The notes: a model not told the origin generated them from the sequence alone. Positions 17,285-29,085 are shown, numbered from the stretch's first letter. The stretch is 64,000 nt of DNA from an uncultured Pseudomonas sp. (GCF_913777995.1 NZ_CAJYVE010000024.1:124001-188000), one strand, 5' to 3'. Numbers and translations: made by a program.

Positions 17285-18781
17285 GTGACCCGCCCCATGC
17301 CGACCAATCCTGCGATCAGCAGCATTCTTTTCGCCTTGATGATGGCGATTTTCCTCAGCGCCCTGGACCAGACCATCGTCGCTGTCTCGCTGCCGGCCAT
17401 TTCCGCGCAGTTGCACGATGTCGACCTGCTGGCCTGGGTGATCTCCGGCTATATGGTGGCAATGACCGTGGCGGTGCCGGTGTACGGCAAGCTGGGCGAC
17501 CTGTTCGGGCGTCGGCGCATGATGCTCATCGGCCTGGCACTGTTCACCTTCGCCTCGTTGCTGTGTTGCCTGGCGCAGAGCATGGAACAGCTGGTGATGG
17601 CCCGGGTGCTGCAAGGCATCGGTGCGGGCGGCATGGTCTCGGTCAGCCAGGCGATCATCGGCGACATCATCCCGCCCCGCGAGCGGGGTCGCTACCAGGG
17701 CTACTTCAGCAGCATGTACGCCCTGGCCAGCGTCGCCGGGCCGGTATTGGGCGGGCTGATGACCGAATACCTGTCATGGCGCTGGGTATTCTTGATCAAC
17801 CTGCCGTTGGGCCTTGCTGCCTGGGTGCTGGCCTGGCGAACCCTGCACGGCCTGCCCGTGCCGCAGCGCAAGCCGATCATCGACTACCTGGGCACTCTGC
17901 TGATGATCGTGGGCCTCAGCGCCCTGCTGCTGGGCATCACCGAAGTCGGCCAGGGCCATGGCCTGGGCGACCGTCTGGTGCAGGTCCATCTGGCCATCGC
18001 CGTCGTCGCCCTGAGCCTGTTTCTCATTCAGGAGCGGCGTGCCGTGGAACCGGTACTGCCGTTGCACCTGTTCACCAGCCGCAGCGCCGTACTGTGCTGG
18101 ATCACCGTGTTCTTCGCCAGCTTCCAGGCGATCTCGCTGACCATGCTGATGCCGCTGCGACACCAGACGCTCACCGGTGCCGGCGCCGACAGCGCGGCAT
18201 TGCACCTGCTGCCGCTGGCCATGGGCATGCCGCTGGGTGCCTACTTTTCCGGCCGTCACACGGCGCGCAGCGGTCGCTACAAACCGCTGATTCTCGCTGG
18301 CGCGGTGCTGATGCCGGTGGCGATTCTCGGTATCGCCTTCACCCCGCCCGAGCAGGCCTGGCTGACCGGGCTGTTCATGCTGCTGACCGGTGTCGCCAGC
18401 GGCATGCAGTTCCCCACCTCGCTGGTCGGTAGCCAGAATGCCGTCCAGCCTCGCGATACCGGGGTGGCCACCAGCACCAGCAACCTGTTCCGTTCACTGG
18501 GTGGCGCGGTGGGCGTGGCCTTGATGTCGGCCCTGCTGCTGGCCATGCTGCAAGGCACCGGCCTGGGCACGCTGGCACCGGGCAGCCTGGGCGGCGAAGG
18601 CCAGACGGGCAACGCCCTGCTCGACAGTCTGCACGCCAGTAGCGGCCCTGCGCTGGAGGCCCTGCGTGGTGAATTGGCCAATACCTTCCGGCACCTGTTG
18701 AGTGTCAGCGCCGCCATAGGGCTGCTGAGCGTGGCGGCGGCGCTGGCCATGCCCAATACGCTGTTGCGTGGACGAGACTGA
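17285..18781 (+). CDS. EmrB/QacA-type multidrug MFS transporter
   Basis: 498-residue inner-membrane proton-driven efflux protein of the 14-helix DHA2 family. The hallmark LDQTIVAVSLPAIS is in helix 1, GKLGDLFGRRRMM in the loop 2-3 motif A, and RVLQGIGAGGM in helix 4; motif C appears as ASVAGPVLGGLM. I keep the GTG at 17285, though the ATG at 17297 is equally possible because neither has a strong ribosome-binding site. No EmrA-type adaptor is adjacent, so it likely works alone across the inner membrane. It is convergent with ttgR; the substrate is unknown. Confidence 0.87.
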   Translation: MTRPMPTNPAISSILFALMMAIFLSALDQTIVAVSLPAISAQLHDVDLLAWVISGYMVAMTVAVPVYGKLGDLFGRRRMMLIGLALFTFASLLCCLAQSMEQLVMARVLQGIGAGGMVSVSQAIIGDIIPPRERGRYQGYFSSMYALASVAGPVLGGLMTEYLSWRWVFLINLPLGLAAWVLAWRTLHGLPVPQRKPIIDYLGTLLMIVGLSALLLGITEVGQGHGLGDRLVQVHLAIAVVALSLFLIQERRAVEPVLPLHLFTSRSAVLCWITVFFASFQAISLTMLMPLRHQTLTGAGADSAALHLLPLAMGMPLGAYFSGRHTARSGRYKPLILAGAVLMPVAILGIAFTPPEQAWLTGLFMLLTGVASGMQFPTSLVGSQNAVQPRDTGVATSTSNLFRSLGGAVGVALMSALLLAMLQGTGLGTLAPGSLGGEGQTGNALLDSLHASSGPALEALRGELANTFRHLLSVSAAIGLLSVAAALAMPNTLLRGRD

Positions 18782-18874
18782 AACGGCCCGGCCTGCCAGG
18801 TAAAAGGTGATCGATTCATCCGCTGGACAGGCGCCTTGCGTCATGCTGTTCGGCAGGCGGCGAACGGTGTACGG

Positions 18875-19522
18875 TTACACGGCTGCGTCGTGCTGGCGCA
18901 AGGCTGGGCTATGGCGCAGCATGTCCATGCAGCTCTCGACCAGCGTTTCGGCCTGGTCGTAGAGCGAGAAGCTTTCGGGCACCAGCAGCCACTGGGCGAG
19001 AAGCCCGTCGATGTAGGCGTGAAGGCTCACCGCCGCACGCGAGACGTCGAGCGTGGCCGGCAACTGCCCTTTGCGCACCGCGTTGCTCAAGGCAAGACCG
19101 ATCCTTTCGTTGCACCACACGGCGTTATCCCGACGCTGACGGCGAAAATCGCACATTTCATCGGTGAACTCGCATTTATGGAAAAGGATCTCGTTGATAC
19201 GCCGGGTTTTCGGGTTCCTGGAAACCTCATGAAACAAATGCACCAGCAGCTTCTTCATGCACCCCAGCGGGTCGGCCTCGTCCTCATTGTGAGTGGCCTG
19301 GGACATTTCTTCGAGGGGTTCGTGAAGGCTGTCGAGCATGGCCTGGAACAGCTCGGCCTTGTTGGTGAAGTGCCAATAGATGGCGCCGCGCGTGACCCCA
19401 GCCAGGGTCGCGATGTCAGCCAGGGTGGTGCGTGCGACACCGCGAGCGTAGAACGCCTGTTCGGCAGCCTCCAGAATCTGGCTGCGTGTGGCTTGTGCTT
19501 CCTCTTTGGTACGACGAACCAT
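18875..19522 (-). CDS. ttgR: TetR-family repressor of ttgABC
   Basis: 215-residue TetR/AcrR-type repressor, close to the 210 residues of P. putida TtgR. The N-terminal helix-turn-helix ([20 protein letters not shown]) and the start [20 protein letters not shown] are nearly those of TtgR/AcrR proteins. The C-terminal ligand-binding region is wholly helical. It is divergent from ttgA, and the 221-base gap holds the TtgR operator. In the known system TtgR binds antibiotics and plant antimicrobials and is released from the operator, derepressing both ttgR and ttgABC. Confidence 0.93.
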   Translation of the reverse strand: MVRRTKEEAQATRSQILEAAEQAFYARGVARTTLADIATLAGVTRGAIYWHFTNKAELFQAMLDSLHEPLEEMSQATHNEDEADPLGCMKKLLVHLFHEVSRNPKTRRINEILFHKCEFTDEMCDFRRQRRDNAVWCNERIGLALSNAVRKGQLPATLDVSRAAVSLHAYIDGLLAQWLLVPESFSLYDQAETLVESCMDMLRHSPALRQHDAAV

Positions 19523-19626
19523 GGCAGTAAAACCTCGACATTGATGCGCCAGCCTGTCTAGAGCAGGGTCTGGGAACGGTATCGGCCGTGCGGCTGAGCG
19601 AACGGCGACAACGTGATGGCACGCTG

Positions 19627-19661
19627 TTTACAAACAGCCGTGAATGTAAGTATATTCATTA
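19627..19661. promoter_or_regulatory. TtgR operator overlapping ttgA promoter
   Basis: The stretch from TTTACAAACAGCCGTGAATG to TAAGTATATTCATTAG closely matches my memory of the P. putida DOT-T1E TtgR operator. A sigma-70-like pair lies inside it on the + strand: TTTACA (19627-19632) and TATATT (19651-19656), 18 bases apart. A bound repressor would therefore cover the ttgA promoter and probably the divergent ttgR promoter. Confidence 0.8.
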
Positions 19662-19743
19662 GCATGCTATGTATCTAGCCGCAAAATTTTTTTACATCTC
19701 CACTTTCTTGAGCAATCAAGGTTCCTGACCTCCGAGGATCTTC

Positions 19744-20904
19744 ATGCAATTCAAGCCAGCTGTTCCCGTTCTGGTCACTGCCGTCGCCCTGGCAACCCTG
19801 CTCAGCGGTTGTAGCAAGAAGGAAGAAGCGGCACCTGCCGCCCAGACTCCTCAGGTCGGCGTGGTCACCCTCAAAGCCCAGCCCTACACGCTCACCACCG
19901 AGCTGCCAGGCCGCACCACGGCCTTTCGGGTCGCCGAAGTGCGGCCGCAGGTCAACGGCATCATCCTCAAGCGGCTGTTCACCGAAGGCGCCGACGTCAA
20001 GGCCGGCCAGCAGCTGTATCAGATCGACCCGGCGATGTACGAAGCCACTGCCAACAGCGCACGCGCCAGCCTGCAGTCGGCCAAGTCGCTGGCTGACCGC
20101 TACAAGCTGCTGGTCAACGAGCAGGCCGTGAGCCGCCAGGAATACGACCAGGCCATCGCCTCCAGCCGTGAGGCCGAGGCCAGCCTGCAGACCGCCGAGA
20201 TCAACCTGCGCTACACCAAGGTGCTGGCACCGATCTCCGGACGCATCGGGCGCTCGTCGGTCACCGAAGGCGCCCTGGTCAGCAATGGCCAGACCGAAGC
20301 GATGGCCACCATCCAGCAGCTCGACCCGATCTACGTCGACGTGGTGCAGTCTTCGGCCGAAATGCTCAAGCTGCGTTCCGACCTGGAAAGCGGCAAGCTG
20401 CAGAAGGTCGGTAACAACGCCGCCAAGGTGAAGCTGACCCTGGAAGACAACAGCGCCTACCCGCAGGAAGGCACCCTGGAGTTCTCGGAAGTCTCGGTCG
20501 ACCAGGGCACCGGCTCGGTCACCCTGCGCGCCGTGTTCCCCAACCCTGAGCATCGTCTGCTGCCCGGCATGTTCGTCCATGCGCAGTTGCAGGCCGGCAC
20601 CAACGCCCAGGCCATCCTGGCGCCGCAACAGGGCGTGACCCGCGACCAGAAAGGCACACCGACCGCCCTGGTGGTGAACCAGGACAACAAGGTGGAGATG
20701 CGCACGCTGGTGGCCAACCGCACCGTGGGCGACAAATGGCTGATCGAAAAAGGCCTGAACGAAGGCGACCGGGTCATCACCGAGGGTCTGCAGTACGTCA
20801 AGCCAGGCGCCACGGTCAAGGTCGCCGAAGCCAGTAACGTCAAGGGCGCCCAACCGGCACCTGCCGCGGCGAGCGACAAGGCCGCCGGCGGTAAAGGGGA
20901 ATAA
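19744..20904 (+). CDS. ttgA: RND efflux periplasmic adaptor lipoprotein TtgA
   Basis: 386-residue membrane fusion protein linking the RND pump to the outer-membrane channel. The lipoprotein signal ends in LLSGC with the acylated Cys at residue 23. It is followed by the lipoyl/hairpin region (AEVRPQVNGIILKRLFTEGA, VLAPISGRIGRSSVTEGALV) and the beta-barrel and membrane-proximal domains (FPNPEHRLLPGMFVHAQL). A GAGGA ribosome-binding site precedes ATG 19744. It is the first gene of the ttgABC operon, transcribed from the TtgR-controlled promoter. P. putida TtgA is 384 residues. Confidence 0.94.
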   Translation: MQFKPAVPVLVTAVALATLLSGCSKKEEAAPAAQTPQVGVVTLKAQPYTLTTELPGRTTAFRVAEVRPQVNGIILKRLFTEGADVKAGQQLYQIDPAMYEATANSARASLQSAKSLADRYKLLVNEQAVSRQEYDQAIASSREAEASLQTAEINLRYTKVLAPISGRIGRSSVTEGALVSNGQTEAMATIQQLDPIYVDVVQSSAEMLKLRSDLESGKLQKVGNNAAKVKLTLEDNSAYPQEGTLEFSEVSVDQGTGSVTLRAVFPNPEHRLLPGMFVHAQLQAGTNAQAILAPQQGVTRDQKGTPTALVVNQDNKVEMRTLVANRTVGDKWLIEKGLNEGDRVITEGLQYVKPGATVKVAEASNVKGAQPAPAAASDKAAGGKGE

Positions 20905-20907
20905 CCG

Positions 20908-23900
20908 ATGTCGAAATTCTTTATCGAGCGCCCCATCTTCGCCTGGGTGATCGCCCTGGTGATCATGCTGGTGGGCGGCTTGTCGATCCTCAAGCTGCCG
21001 ATCAACCAATACCCGAGCATCGCCCCGCCGGCCATCGCCATTCAGGTTTCCTACCCCGGTGCTTCGGCGCAGACCGTGCAGGACACCGTGGTGCAGGTCA
21101 TCGAGCAACAGCTCAACGGTATCGACAGACTGCGCTACGTCAGCTCGGAGAGTAACTCCGACGGCAGCATGACCATTACCGTGACCTTCGAACAGGGCAC
21201 CAACCCCGACACCGCGCAGGTTCAGGTACAGAACAAGCTGAACCTGGCCACCCCGTTGCTACCGCAAGAGGTCCAGCAGCAGGGTATCCGCGTCACCAAG
21301 GCGGTGAAGAACTTCCTGCTGGTGATCGGCCTGGTGTCCGAAGATGGCAGCATGACCAAGGAAGACCTGGCCAACTACATCGTCTCCAACATCCAGGACC
21401 CGATTTCGCGGACCTCCGGTGTCGGTGACTTCCAGGTATTCGGTGCCCAGTACGCCATGCGTATCTGGCTCGATCCGGCCAAGCTCAACCAGTACCAGCT
21501 GACCCCAGGCGACGTGAAAACCGCAGTCAGTGCACAGAACGTACAGGTCGCTTCCGGCCAGCTTGGCGGCCTGCCCGCCGTGGCCGGCCAGCAGCTCAAC
21601 GCCACCATCATTGGCAAGACCCGTCTGCGCACCGCCGAGCAGTTCGAGAACATTCTGCTCAAGGTCAATGCCGATGGCTCCCAGGTCCGCTTGAAAGACG
21701 TCGCCAAAGTCGGTCTCGGCGCGCAGGACTACAGCGTCGACTCGCAATTCAACGGCAAGCCGGCTTCGGGCATGGCGATCAAGCTGGCGCCCGGCGCCAA
21801 CGCTCTGGACACCGCCAAGGCGATCCGCGCCACCATCGCCTCGCTGGAGCCCTTCTTCCCGCCTGGGATGAAAGCCGTGCTCCCGTATGACACCACACCG
21901 GTGGTCAGCGAATCGATTTCCGGGGTGGTGCATACCCTGGTCGAAGCGATCGTGCTGGTGTTCCTGGTGATGTACCTGTTCCTGCAGAACTTCCGCGCCA
22001 CCGTGATCACCACACTCACCGTACCGGTGGTGTTGCTCGGCACCTTCGGCATCCTCGCGGCGTTCGGTTTCACCATCAACACCCTGACCATGTTCGGCAT
22101 GGTGCTGGCCATCGGCTTGCTGGTGGACGACGCCATCGTCGTGGTGGAGAACGTCGAGCGGGTGATGATCGAGGACAAGTTGTCGCCCAAGGAGGCCACG
22201 ATCCGCTCCATGGGGCAGATCCAGGGCGCCCTGGTGGGTATTGCCCTGGTGCTCTCGGCAGTATTGCTACCCATGGCGTTCTTCGGTGGCTCCACCGGGG
22301 TGATCTACAAGCAGTTCTCCATCACCATCGTTTCCGCCATGGCGCTGTCGGTGATCGTGGCGCTGATCTTCACGCCGGCGCTGTGCGCCACCATGCTCAA
22401 ACCCATCGACCACTCCCACGACCTGGAAAAGCGCGGTTTCTTCGGCTGGTTCAACCGCACCTTCGATCGTGGCGTACGAGGCTACGAACGCGGCGTGGGC
22501 GGCATGCTCAAGCACAAGTGGCCAGCCTACCTGGCCTACGTGCTGATCTGCGCCGGCATGGTGTGGATGTTCAACCGTATCCCTGCGGCCTTCCTCCCCG
22601 AAGAAGACCAGGGCGTGATGTTCGTCCAGGTACAGACGCCGGCCGGCTCCACCGCCGAACGCACCCAGCAGGTGATGGACACCATGCGTGAGCACCTGCT
22701 GACCAAGGAAGCGGACTCGGTACAGTCGGTGTTCACCGTCAACGGCTTCAACTTCGCCGGTCGCGGACAGAACTCCGGTATCGCCTTCGTGCTGCTCAAG
22801 CCGTGGGGCGAGCGTCCCGGTGCCGAGAACAGCGTGTTCCAACTGGCCAAGCGTGCCCAGGGCTATTTCTTCAGCCTGCGCGACGCCATGGTGTTTGCCG
22901 TGGTGCCGCCGTCGGTACTGGAACTGGGTAACGCCACCGGTTTCGACGTCTACCTGCAGGATCAGGGCGGTGTCGGTCACGAGAAGCTGATGCAGGCGCG
23001 TAACCAGTTGCTGGGAGCCGCCTCGCAGAGCAAGATCCTCGCTGGCGTTCGTCCCAACGGCCTGAACGATGAACCGCAATACCAGCTGACCATCGATGAC
23101 GAGCGCGCCAGCGCCCTGGGCATCACTCTGTCGGACATCAACAGCACCTTGTCGATCGCCTTCGGCAGCAACTACGTCAATGACTTCATCGACCGCGGTC
23201 GGGTCAAGAAGGTCTTCCTGCAGGGCAGTGCCGACGCGCGCATGAACCCTGAAGACCTGAAGAAGTGGTACGTGCGCAACAGCAGCGGGCAGATGGTGCC
23301 GTTCTCGGCCTTCAGCAGCGGCGAGTGGGTGTTCGGCTCGCCGAAACTGTCGCGCTACAACGGCGTGCCGGCCGAAGAAGTGCTGGGTACCCCGGCGCCT
23401 GGCTACAGTACCGGCCAGGCCATGGCGGAGATCGAGCGTCTGGCCAAGGACCTGCCACCGGGCATCGGTATCTCCTGGACCGGCCTGTCGTACGAAGAGC
23501 GGCTGTCCGGCTCCCAGGCCCCTGCCCTCTATGCCCTGTCGCTGCTGGTGGTGTTCCTCTGTCTGGCGGCCCTGTATGAAAGCTGGTCGATCCCGATCGC
23601 GGTCATGCTGGTCGTGCCACTGGGGGTCATCGGTGCCTTGATGGCGACCAGCCTGCGCGGTCTGTCCAACGACGTGTTCTTCCAGGTCGGCCTGTTGGTG
23701 ACAGTGGGCCTGGCGGCGAAGAACGCCATCCTCATCGTCGAGTTCGCCAAGGAGCTGCACGAACAGGGCAAGGGGCTGGTGGAAGCCACCATCGAGGCCT
23801 GCCGCATGCGTCTGCGCCCGATCATCATGACCTCCATGGCCTTCATCCTCGGCGTGGTGCCGCTGGTGATCGCCTCGGGTGCCGGTTCGGGCAGCCAGCA

Positions 23901-24042
23901 TTCCATCGGTACCGGCGTGATCGGCGGTATGATTACCGCGGTCGTCCTGGCGATCTTCTGGGTGCCACTGTTCTTCGTCTCGGTGTCGACACTGTTCAAG
24001 AGCAAACCGAAAAACATCAAACAGCAAGAGGCTGGCCAATGA
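20908..24042 (+). CDS. ttgB: RND efflux inner-membrane transporter TtgB
   Basis: 1044-residue resistance-nodulation-division pump of the AcrB/MexB/TtgB (HAE-1) family. It starts [20 protein letters not shown], the typical first helix. It has the helix-4 proton-relay segment [18 protein letters not shown] with the two essential Asp residues, two large periplasmic loops, and the twelve-helix plan ending with a short basic tail. It exports solvents, antibiotics and flavonoids in proton exchange. It begins 3 bases after the ttgA stop and overlaps ttgC by 4 bases. Confidence 0.95.
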   Translation: MSKFFIERPIFAWVIALVIMLVGGLSILKLPINQYPSIAPPAIAIQVSYPGASAQTVQDTVVQVIEQQLNGIDRLRYVSSESNSDGSMTITVTFEQGTNPDTAQVQVQNKLNLATPLLPQEVQQQGIRVTKAVKNFLLVIGLVSEDGSMTKEDLANYIVSNIQDPISRTSGVGDFQVFGAQYAMRIWLDPAKLNQYQLTPGDVKTAVSAQNVQVASGQLGGLPAVAGQQLNATIIGKTRLRTAEQFENILLKVNADGSQVRLKDVAKVGLGAQDYSVDSQFNGKPASGMAIKLAPGANALDTAKAIRATIASLEPFFPPGMKAVLPYDTTPVVSESISGVVHTLVEAIVLVFLVMYLFLQNFRATVITTLTVPVVLLGTFGILAAFGFTINTLTMFGMVLAIGLLVDDAIVVVENVERVMIEDKLSPKEATIRSMGQIQGALVGIALVLSAVLLPMAFFGGSTGVIYKQFSITIVSAMALSVIVALIFTPALCATMLKPIDHSHDLEKRGFFGWFNRTFDRGVRGYERGVGGMLKHKWPAYLAYVLICAGMVWMFNRIPAAFLPEEDQGVMFVQVQTPAGSTAERTQQVMDTMREHLLTKEADSVQSVFTVNGFNFAGRGQNSGIAFVLLKPWGERPGAENSVFQLAKRAQGYFFSLRDAMVFAVVPPSVLELGNATGFDVYLQDQGGVGHEKLMQARNQLLGAASQSKILAGVRPNGLNDEPQYQLTIDDERASALGITLSDINSTLSIAFGSNYVNDFIDRGRVKKVFLQGSADARMNPEDLKKWYVRNSSGQMVPFSAFSSGEWVFGSPKLSRYNGVPAEEVLGTPAPGYSTGQAMAEIERLAKDLPPGIGISWTGLSYEERLSGSQAPALYALSLLVVFLCLAALYESWSIPIAVMLVVPLGVIGALMATSLRGLSNDVFFQVGLLVTVGLAAKNAILIVEFAKELHEQGKGLVEATIEACRMRLRPIIMTSMAFILGVVPLVIASGAGSGSQHSIGTGVIGGMITAVVLAIFWVPLFFVSVSTLFKSKPKNIKQQEAGQ

Positions 24043-25499
24043 GCAAGTCCCTGATTTCCCTGGCGGTTACTGCCTTCATCCTCGGCGGCTGCTCGCTGAT
24101 TCCCGACTATCAGCGTCCGGCCGCTCCGGTGGCGGACCAGTACCCGCAGGGGCCGGCCTACGAACCGGCCCAGGCGGCCAACGTCGCCGCCGCCGAACAG
24201 GGCTGGCGGCAGTTCTTCCGTGATCCGGCGCTGCAGCAACTGATCCAGACCGCGCTGGAGAACAACCGTGACCTGCGCGTCGCGGCGCTGAACATCGACG
24301 CCTACCGTGCGCAGTACCGCATCCAGCGCGCCGACCTGTTCCCGGCGGTGGCCGCCGAGGGCAGCGGCAGCCGCCAGCGCACACCGGCCAACATGTCCAC
24401 CACCGGCCGTTCGAGCATCGCCAGCAGCTACTCGGCGACCCTGGGCGTCAGTGCCTACGAGCTGGACCTGTTCGGCCGCGTGCGCAGCCTCAGCGAACAG
24501 GCATTGCAAACCTACTTCGCCAGCGAAGAAGCGCGGCGCAGCACACAGATCAGCCTGGTAGCCAGCGTGGCCAACGCCTACCTGACCTGGCAGGCCGACA
24601 AGGAACTGCTCAAGCTGACCCAGGAAACCCTCGGCACCTACGAGGAAAGCCTGCGCCTGACCAGCCGCAGCAACGAGGTCGGCGTGGCCTCGGCCCTCGA
24701 CCTGAGCCAGGCCCGCACCTCGGTGGAAAGCGCCAAGGCGCGCCTGGCGCAGTATCAGCGCCTGGTAGCGCAGGACCAGAACAGCCTGGTACTGCTGCTC
24801 GGCACTGGCCTGCCGGCCAACCTGCCGGCGGCACAGCCGCTGGATGCCGACCTGCTGAGCAAGATGCCAGCCGGCATGCCGTCGGACCTGCTGCAGCGCC
24901 GCCCGGACATTCTCCAGGCCGAGCACAACCTGATGGCCGCCAACGCCAATATCGGTGCCGCACGGGCCGCGTTCTTCCCGAGCATCAGCCTGACCGCCAG
25001 TGCCGGCACCATGAGCCCGGACCTGTCGGGGCTGTTCGACGGCGGTTCGGGCACCTGGTTGTTCAAGCCGACCATCAACCTGCCGATCTTCAACGCCGGC
25101 AGCCTGCGCGCCAGCCTGGACTACGCGAAGATCCAGAAAGAGATCAACGTCGCCAACTACGAGAAGGCGATCCAGACCGCGTTCCAGGAAGTCGCCGATG
25201 GCCTGGCCGCACGCAAGACCTACCAGGAACAGTTGCAGGCGCAGCGTGACTTCGTCACCGCCAGCCAGGACTACTACCGTCTGGCCGAGCGTCGCTACCG
25301 AATCGGTATCGACAGCAACCTGACCTTCCTGGATTCGCAGCGCTCGCTGTTCAGTGCCCAGCAGACGCTGATCACCGACCGCCTGGCGCAGCTGACCAGC
25401 GAGGTCAACCTGTACAAGGCCCTGGGTGGCGGCTGGTACGAAAACACCGGCGACAACCAGCCGATCGCCAAGGAAAAGCCTTCCGTGCAGTTGTTCTGA
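24039..25499 (+). CDS. ttgC: Outer-membrane efflux channel TtgC
   Basis: 486-residue outer-membrane factor of the TolC/OprM/NodT family, acting as exit duct for TtgAB. The lipoprotein signal [20 protein letters not shown] places the acylated Cys at residue 18. The two OEP repeats are visible ([20 protein letters not shown] and [20 protein letters not shown]). ATG 24039 overlaps the end of ttgB. It is the last gene of the operon, followed by a strong terminator shared with the convergent pcaT. P. putida TtgC is 484 residues. Confidence 0.94.
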   Translation: MSKSLISLAVTAFILGGCSLIPDYQRPAAPVADQYPQGPAYEPAQAANVAAAEQGWRQFFRDPALQQLIQTALENNRDLRVAALNIDAYRAQYRIQRADLFPAVAAEGSGSRQRTPANMSTTGRSSIASSYSATLGVSAYELDLFGRVRSLSEQALQTYFASEEARRSTQISLVASVANAYLTWQADKELLKLTQETLGTYEESLRLTSRSNEVGVASALDLSQARTSVESAKARLAQYQRLVAQDQNSLVLLLGTGLPANLPAAQPLDADLLSKMPAGMPSDLLQRRPDILQAEHNLMAANANIGAARAAFFPSISLTASAGTMSPDLSGLFDGGSGTWLFKPTINLPIFNAGSLRASLDYAKIQKEINVANYEKAIQTAFQEVADGLAARKTYQEQLQAQRDFVTASQDYYRLAERRYRIGIDSNLTFLDSQRSLFSAQQTLITDRLAQLTSEVNLYKALGGGWYENTGDNQPIAKEKPSVQLF

Positions 25500-25516
25500 T
25501 CGCTTTGCCTGAAATG

Positions 25517-25548
25517 AAAAGACCCGCCTTCGTGGCGGGTCTTTTTTT
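25517..25548. terminator. Bidirectional terminator between ttgC and pcaT
   Basis: AGACCCGCC/GGCGGGTCT stem with a 5-base loop, flanked by AAAA on the left and TTTTTTT on the right, so it can stop transcription on both strands. Confidence 0.9.
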
Positions 25549-25582
25549 GCTCCATCGACAGGCTACACCCTGTAGGCGGTGA

Positions 25583-26875
25583 TCAATGATCGTGATGCAG
25601 GTAAGCCGGCTGCTTCGGCAGACGCAGGCTGAACAGGAAGGCAATCACCATCATCACCGTGACGTACCAGTAGAAGTTGCTCTCCGCACCCATGCTCTTG
25701 AAGTTCAGCGCCACGTATTCGGCCGAACCGCCGAACAGTGCGTTGGCGATGGCGTACGACAGGCCCACACCCAGTGCACGCACCTGCGGCGGAAACATCT
25801 CGGCTTTCACCAGGCCACTGATCGAGGTGTAGAAACTCACGATCGCCAGTGCCAGGGTAATCAGCGCGAACGCCATGAACGGGCTCTGCACGCTTTTCAG
25901 TGCGGTGAGGATCGGCAAGGTGCACAGCGCCCCAAGAGCCCCGAACAGCAGCATCGAGCTGCGCCGGCCGATACGGTCGGCGAGCATGCCGAACAGCGGC
26001 TGCATGCACATGTACACGAACAGCGCACCGGTCATGATGTAGCTGGCGGTCTTCGGCTCCATGCCGCCGGTGTTGACCAGGTACTTCTGCATGTAGGTGG
26101 TGAAGGTATAGAAGATCAGCGAGCCGCCGGCGGTGTAGCCCAGCACGGTGATGAACGCGGCCTTGTGATGCTTGAACAGGGCACTGACGCTGCCGGCGTC
26201 CTTGTCCTTGCGGGTTTCGGCAGTGGTGGTCTCGTTCAGGCTGCGGCGCAGCAACAGGGCGATGACCGCTGCCAGGGCGCCGATCACGAAGGGAATGCGC
26301 CAGCCGTAGGCACGCAGTTCTTCGGTGCTGAGAAACTGCTGCAGGATGACCACGGTCAGCACCGCCAGCAGCTGGCCGCCGATCAGCGTCACATACTGGA
26401 ACGAGGCGTAGAAGCCACGCTGGCCGCGCAACGCCACCTCGCTCATGTAGGTGGCGGTGGTGCCGTATTCACCACCGACCGACAGCCCCTGCAGCAGGCG
26501 CGCCAGCAACAGCAGCGCCGGCGCCCAGGCACCAATGGCGGCATAGGTCGGCAGGCAGGCGATGACCAGCGAGCCGGCGCACATCATGGTCACCGAGATC
26601 AGCATCGAGTTCTTGCGCCCGTGCTTGTCTGCCACGCGACCGAACAACCAGCCGCCGATGGGGCGCATCAGAAAGCCTGCGGCGAATACCCCGGCAGTGT
26701 TGAGCAACTGCACGGTGGGGTCATCGGAAGGAAAGAAGGCTGGGGCAAAGTAGATGGCGCAGAACGCGTAGATGTAGAAGTCGAACCATTCGACCAGGTT
26801 GCCGGACGAAGCGCCGACGATGGCGAAGATTCGCTTGCGACGTTCTTCACCTGAGTAGTGCATGGTGGTGGCCAT
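25583..26875 (-). CDS. pcaT: MFS beta-ketoadipate/dicarboxylate transporter
   Basis: 430-residue member of the metabolite:H+ symporter family, with the same signatures as the KgtP-like protein at 10998 ([56 protein letters not shown]). Its end ([12 protein letters not shown]) and overall wording match PcaT of P. putida as I remember it. PcaT takes up beta-ketoadipate. GGAGGG lies 10 bases before ATG 26875. It is downstream of pcaF on the same strand but separated by 231 bases containing a terminator, so it probably has its own promoter. The exact substrate is inferred from the pca context. Confidence 0.8.
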   Translation of the reverse strand: MATTMHYSGEERRKRIFAIVGASSGNLVEWFDFYIYAFCAIYFAPAFFPSDDPTVQLLNTAGVFAAGFLMRPIGGWLFGRVADKHGRKNSMLISVTMMCAGSLVIACLPTYAAIGAWAPALLLLARLLQGLSVGGEYGTTATYMSEVALRGQRGFYASFQYVTLIGGQLLAVLTVVILQQFLSTEELRAYGWRIPFVIGALAAVIALLLRRSLNETTTAETRKDKDAGSVSALFKHHKAAFITVLGYTAGGSLIFYTFTTYMQKYLVNTGGMEPKTASYIMTGALFVYMCMQPLFGMLADRIGRRSSMLLFGALGALCTLPILTALKSVQSPFMAFALITLALAIVSFYTSISGLVKAEMFPPQVRALGVGLSYAIANALFGGSAEYVALNFKSMGAESNFYWYVTVMMVIAFLFSLRLPKQPAYLHHDH

Positions 26876-27106
26876 TGTTGTTATACCCTCCGGGTTGGTT
26901 GTGGCGTTTCATCCCTGCGAGGACGAGCGGCCCCAAGAAACAATTGGTCACATCCTAACGGCTATTAGTTCAGAATGGCCAACTGGTCTGGCCAAAAAAG
27001 CGCAGGCCTGGGCCTGCCAAGAGGAGGAATCGCTAGGGTCAACCCGCCAGCGACGTGTCCGGCCTGTTCGTGGAAGCCAGTCAGTCGCTGGAGGGTTGAT
27101 GGGGGA
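26876..27106 (-). promoter_or_regulatory. pcaF-pcaT spacer with terminator and likely pcaT promoter
   Basis: On the - strand, a GCAGGC/GCCTGC hairpin (27002-27017) with a 4-base loop is followed by six T residues (26994-26999), a good intrinsic terminator after pcaF. The remaining 115 bases to the pcaT start contain two TGGCCA elements 7 bases apart (26976-26994) and should hold a separate pcaT promoter, though I cannot choose exact boxes. Confidence 0.7.
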
Positions 27107-28306
27107 TCAGCGTTCGATCGCCAGGGCCAGGCCCTGGCCGACGCCGACGCACATGGTCGCCAGGCCTTTACGGCCACCGGTCTTTTCCAGCTGATGCAGC
27201 GCAGTAAGCACCAGGCGCGCACCGCTCATGCCCAGCGGGTGACCCAGGGCGATGGCACCACCATTCGGGTTCACCTGCGGCGCATCGTCGGCCAGGCCCA
27301 GTTCGCGCAACACCGCCAGCCCCTGGCTGGCAAAGGCTTCGTTGAGTTCGATGACATCGAAATCGGTCACTGCCAGGCCCAGGCGCTCGACCAGCTTGCG
27401 TACCGCTGGCACCGGGCCGATGCCCATCACGCGGGGTTCGACGCCGGCACTGGCCATGCCCAGGATCCGCGCACGCGGGGTCAGGCCATGTTTCTTCACG
27501 GCATCGGCCGAAGCCAGGATCAACGCTGCTGCACCATCGTTGACCCCGGAGGCATTGCCCGCCGTCACGGTCTTGTCCGGACCGTTGACCGGCTTGAGCT
27601 TGGCCAGCGCTTCCAGTGTCGTTTCGGCGCGAGGGTGTTCGTCCTGGTCGACAATGGTCTCGCCCTTCTTGTGCGCGATGCGCACCGGCACGATTTCCTC
27701 GGCAAAAAAGCCCGCAGCCTGGGCAGCGGCGGTGCGCTGCTGGCTGCGCAGGGCGAAAGCGTCCTGATCGGCTCGAGAAACCTTGTAGTCATCCGCCACG
27801 TTGTCAGCAGTTTCCGGCATCGAATCGACGCCGTACTGGGCTTTCATCAGCGGGTTGATGAAGCGCCAGCCAATGGTGGTGTCTTCCAGCTTCATGCCAC
27901 GGGAAAACGCCGCGTCGGCCTTGCCCATCACGAACGGCGCACGCGACATGGATTCCACGCCGCCGGCGATGGCCAATTCCATCTCGCCCGCAGCGATGGC
28001 GCGAAACGCCGTGCCGATGGCGTCCATGCCCGAGGCGCACAGGCGGTTCAGCGTCACGCCCGGAATGCTCGGCGGCAGGCCGGCCAGCAGCGCAGCCATG
28101 CGCGCCACGTTGCGGTTGTCTTCACCAGCCTGGTTGGCGCAACCGAAGAACACTTCGTCGACCTCTTGCCAGTTCACCGAAGGGTTGCGCTCGATCAGCG
28201 CCTTGATCGGCACCGCTGCCAGGTCGTCGGCACGCACGCCGGACAGCCCGCCGCCGAAGCGGCCAATGGGCGTACGGATGGCATCGCAGATGAATACGTC
28301 ACGCAT
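27107..28306 (-). CDS. pcaF: Beta-ketoadipyl-CoA thiolase
   Basis: 399-residue thiolase that splits beta-ketoadipyl-CoA with CoA into succinyl-CoA and acetyl-CoA, the last step of the beta-ketoadipate pathway. The nucleophile Cys90 is in [12 protein letters not shown], the catalytic His356 in [12 protein letters not shown], and the second Cys386 in MCVGVGQG, all as in PcaF/PaaJ-type thiolases. The family length is about 400. The start ATG 28306 shares one base with the pcaJ stop, so the genes are co-translated. It is followed by a terminator. Confidence 0.92.
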   Translation of the reverse strand: MRDVFICDAIRTPIGRFGGGLSGVRADDLAAVPIKALIERNPSVNWQEVDEVFFGCANQAGEDNRNVARMAALLAGLPPSIPGVTLNRLCASGMDAIGTAFRAIAAGEMELAIAGGVESMSRAPFVMGKADAAFSRGMKLEDTTIGWRFINPLMKAQYGVDSMPETADNVADDYKVSRADQDAFALRSQQRTAAAQAAGFFAEEIVPVRIAHKKGETIVDQDEHPRAETTLEALAKLKPVNGPDKTVTAGNASGVNDGAAALILASADAVKKHGLTPRARILGMASAGVEPRVMGIGPVPAVRKLVERLGLAVTDFDVIELNEAFASQGLAVLRELGLADDAPQVNPNGGAIALGHPLGMSGARLVLTALHQLEKTGGRKGLATMCVGVGQGLALAIER

Positions 28307-29085
28307 CAGGCTTCTCCTGCCACTTGGCCATGGGCGGCGGCGGTGCGGGCTTCCAGGTCGCGCAGGGCGGTCAGCTCGGCCTCGCTCGGTTCGGCGGAAA
28401 CCGCGACGTTCTCGGCAAAGCGCACCGGCCAGCCAGTGGCGGCCACCACCTGCTCACGGGTGACGCCGGGGTGCAGGGTGGTGACGATGAATTCGTTGCT
28501 GCCCTCCTCCGGCTCCATCACGCACAGGTCGGTGATGATGCCCACCGGCCCGGCCCCAGGCAGGCCCAGGCGCTTGCGCGAGTCGCCGCCTTCGCCGTGG
28601 CCCACCGAGGTGATGAAGTCCAGACGGTCGACGAACGAACGCGGCGACTGCTTGAGGATGATCAGCACCGACTTGGCGGAGCCGGCGATCTCCGGCGCAC
28701 CACCGGCACCCGGCAGGCGCACCTTGGGCTTGTGGTAGTCACCTACCACGGTGGTGTTGATATTGCCGAAGCGGTCGACCTGCGCGGCCCCCAGGAAGCC
28801 CAGGTCGACCCGGCCGCCCTGCAGCCAGTAACGGAAGATCTCGCTGGTCGACACCACGGTGTCGGCGGTCTCGGCCAGCTCGCCGTCGCCGATCGACAGC
28901 GGCAGGACGCTGGGCTTGGCACCGATGGGGCCGGACTCGTAGATCAGGACCACGTCCGGGCTGGAGGTCAGGCGCGCCAGGTTGGCGGCCTTGGACGGCA
29001 GGCCGATGCCCACGAAGCAGACGGTGCCGTTGTGCAGACGACGCGCAGCGGCGATGGTCATCATTTCACTGGTGGAATAGGTCAT
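28306..29085 (-). CDS. pcaJ: 3-oxoadipate CoA-transferase subunit B
   Basis: 259-residue beta subunit of succinyl-CoA:3-oxoadipate CoA-transferase, which moves CoA from succinyl-CoA to beta-ketoadipate. The active-site glutamate lies in [12 protein letters not shown] (Glu50). Other landmarks are [17 protein letters not shown] and [20 protein letters not shown], which belong to the family I CoA-transferase beta fold. It overlaps pcaI by one base (stop/start) and pcaF by one base, forming a tight pcaIJF unit. The sequence and subunit lengths resemble the P. aeruginosa-type/CatIJ-type enzymes rather than the shorter PcaIJ of P. putida KT2440, as I recall. Confidence 0.88.
   Translation of the reverse strand: MTYSTSEMMTIAAARRLHNGTVCFVGIGLPSKAANLARLTSSPDVVLIYESGPIGAKPSVLPLSIGDGELAETADTVVSTSEIFRYWLQGGRVDLGFLGAAQVDRFGNINTTVVGDYHKPKVRLPGAGGAPEIAGSAKSVLIILKQSPRSFVDRLDFITSVGHGEGGDSRKRLGLPGAGPVGIITDLCVMEPEEGSNEFIVTTLHPGVTREQVVAATGWPVRFAENVAVSAEPSEAELTALRDLEARTAAAHGQVAGEA

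Noticed and set aside
22267..24039. Long antisense frame opposite ttgB
   Set aside because: Non-coding shadow of a well conserved RND pump; composition is rich in His/Gln/Arg as expected for the reverse frame.
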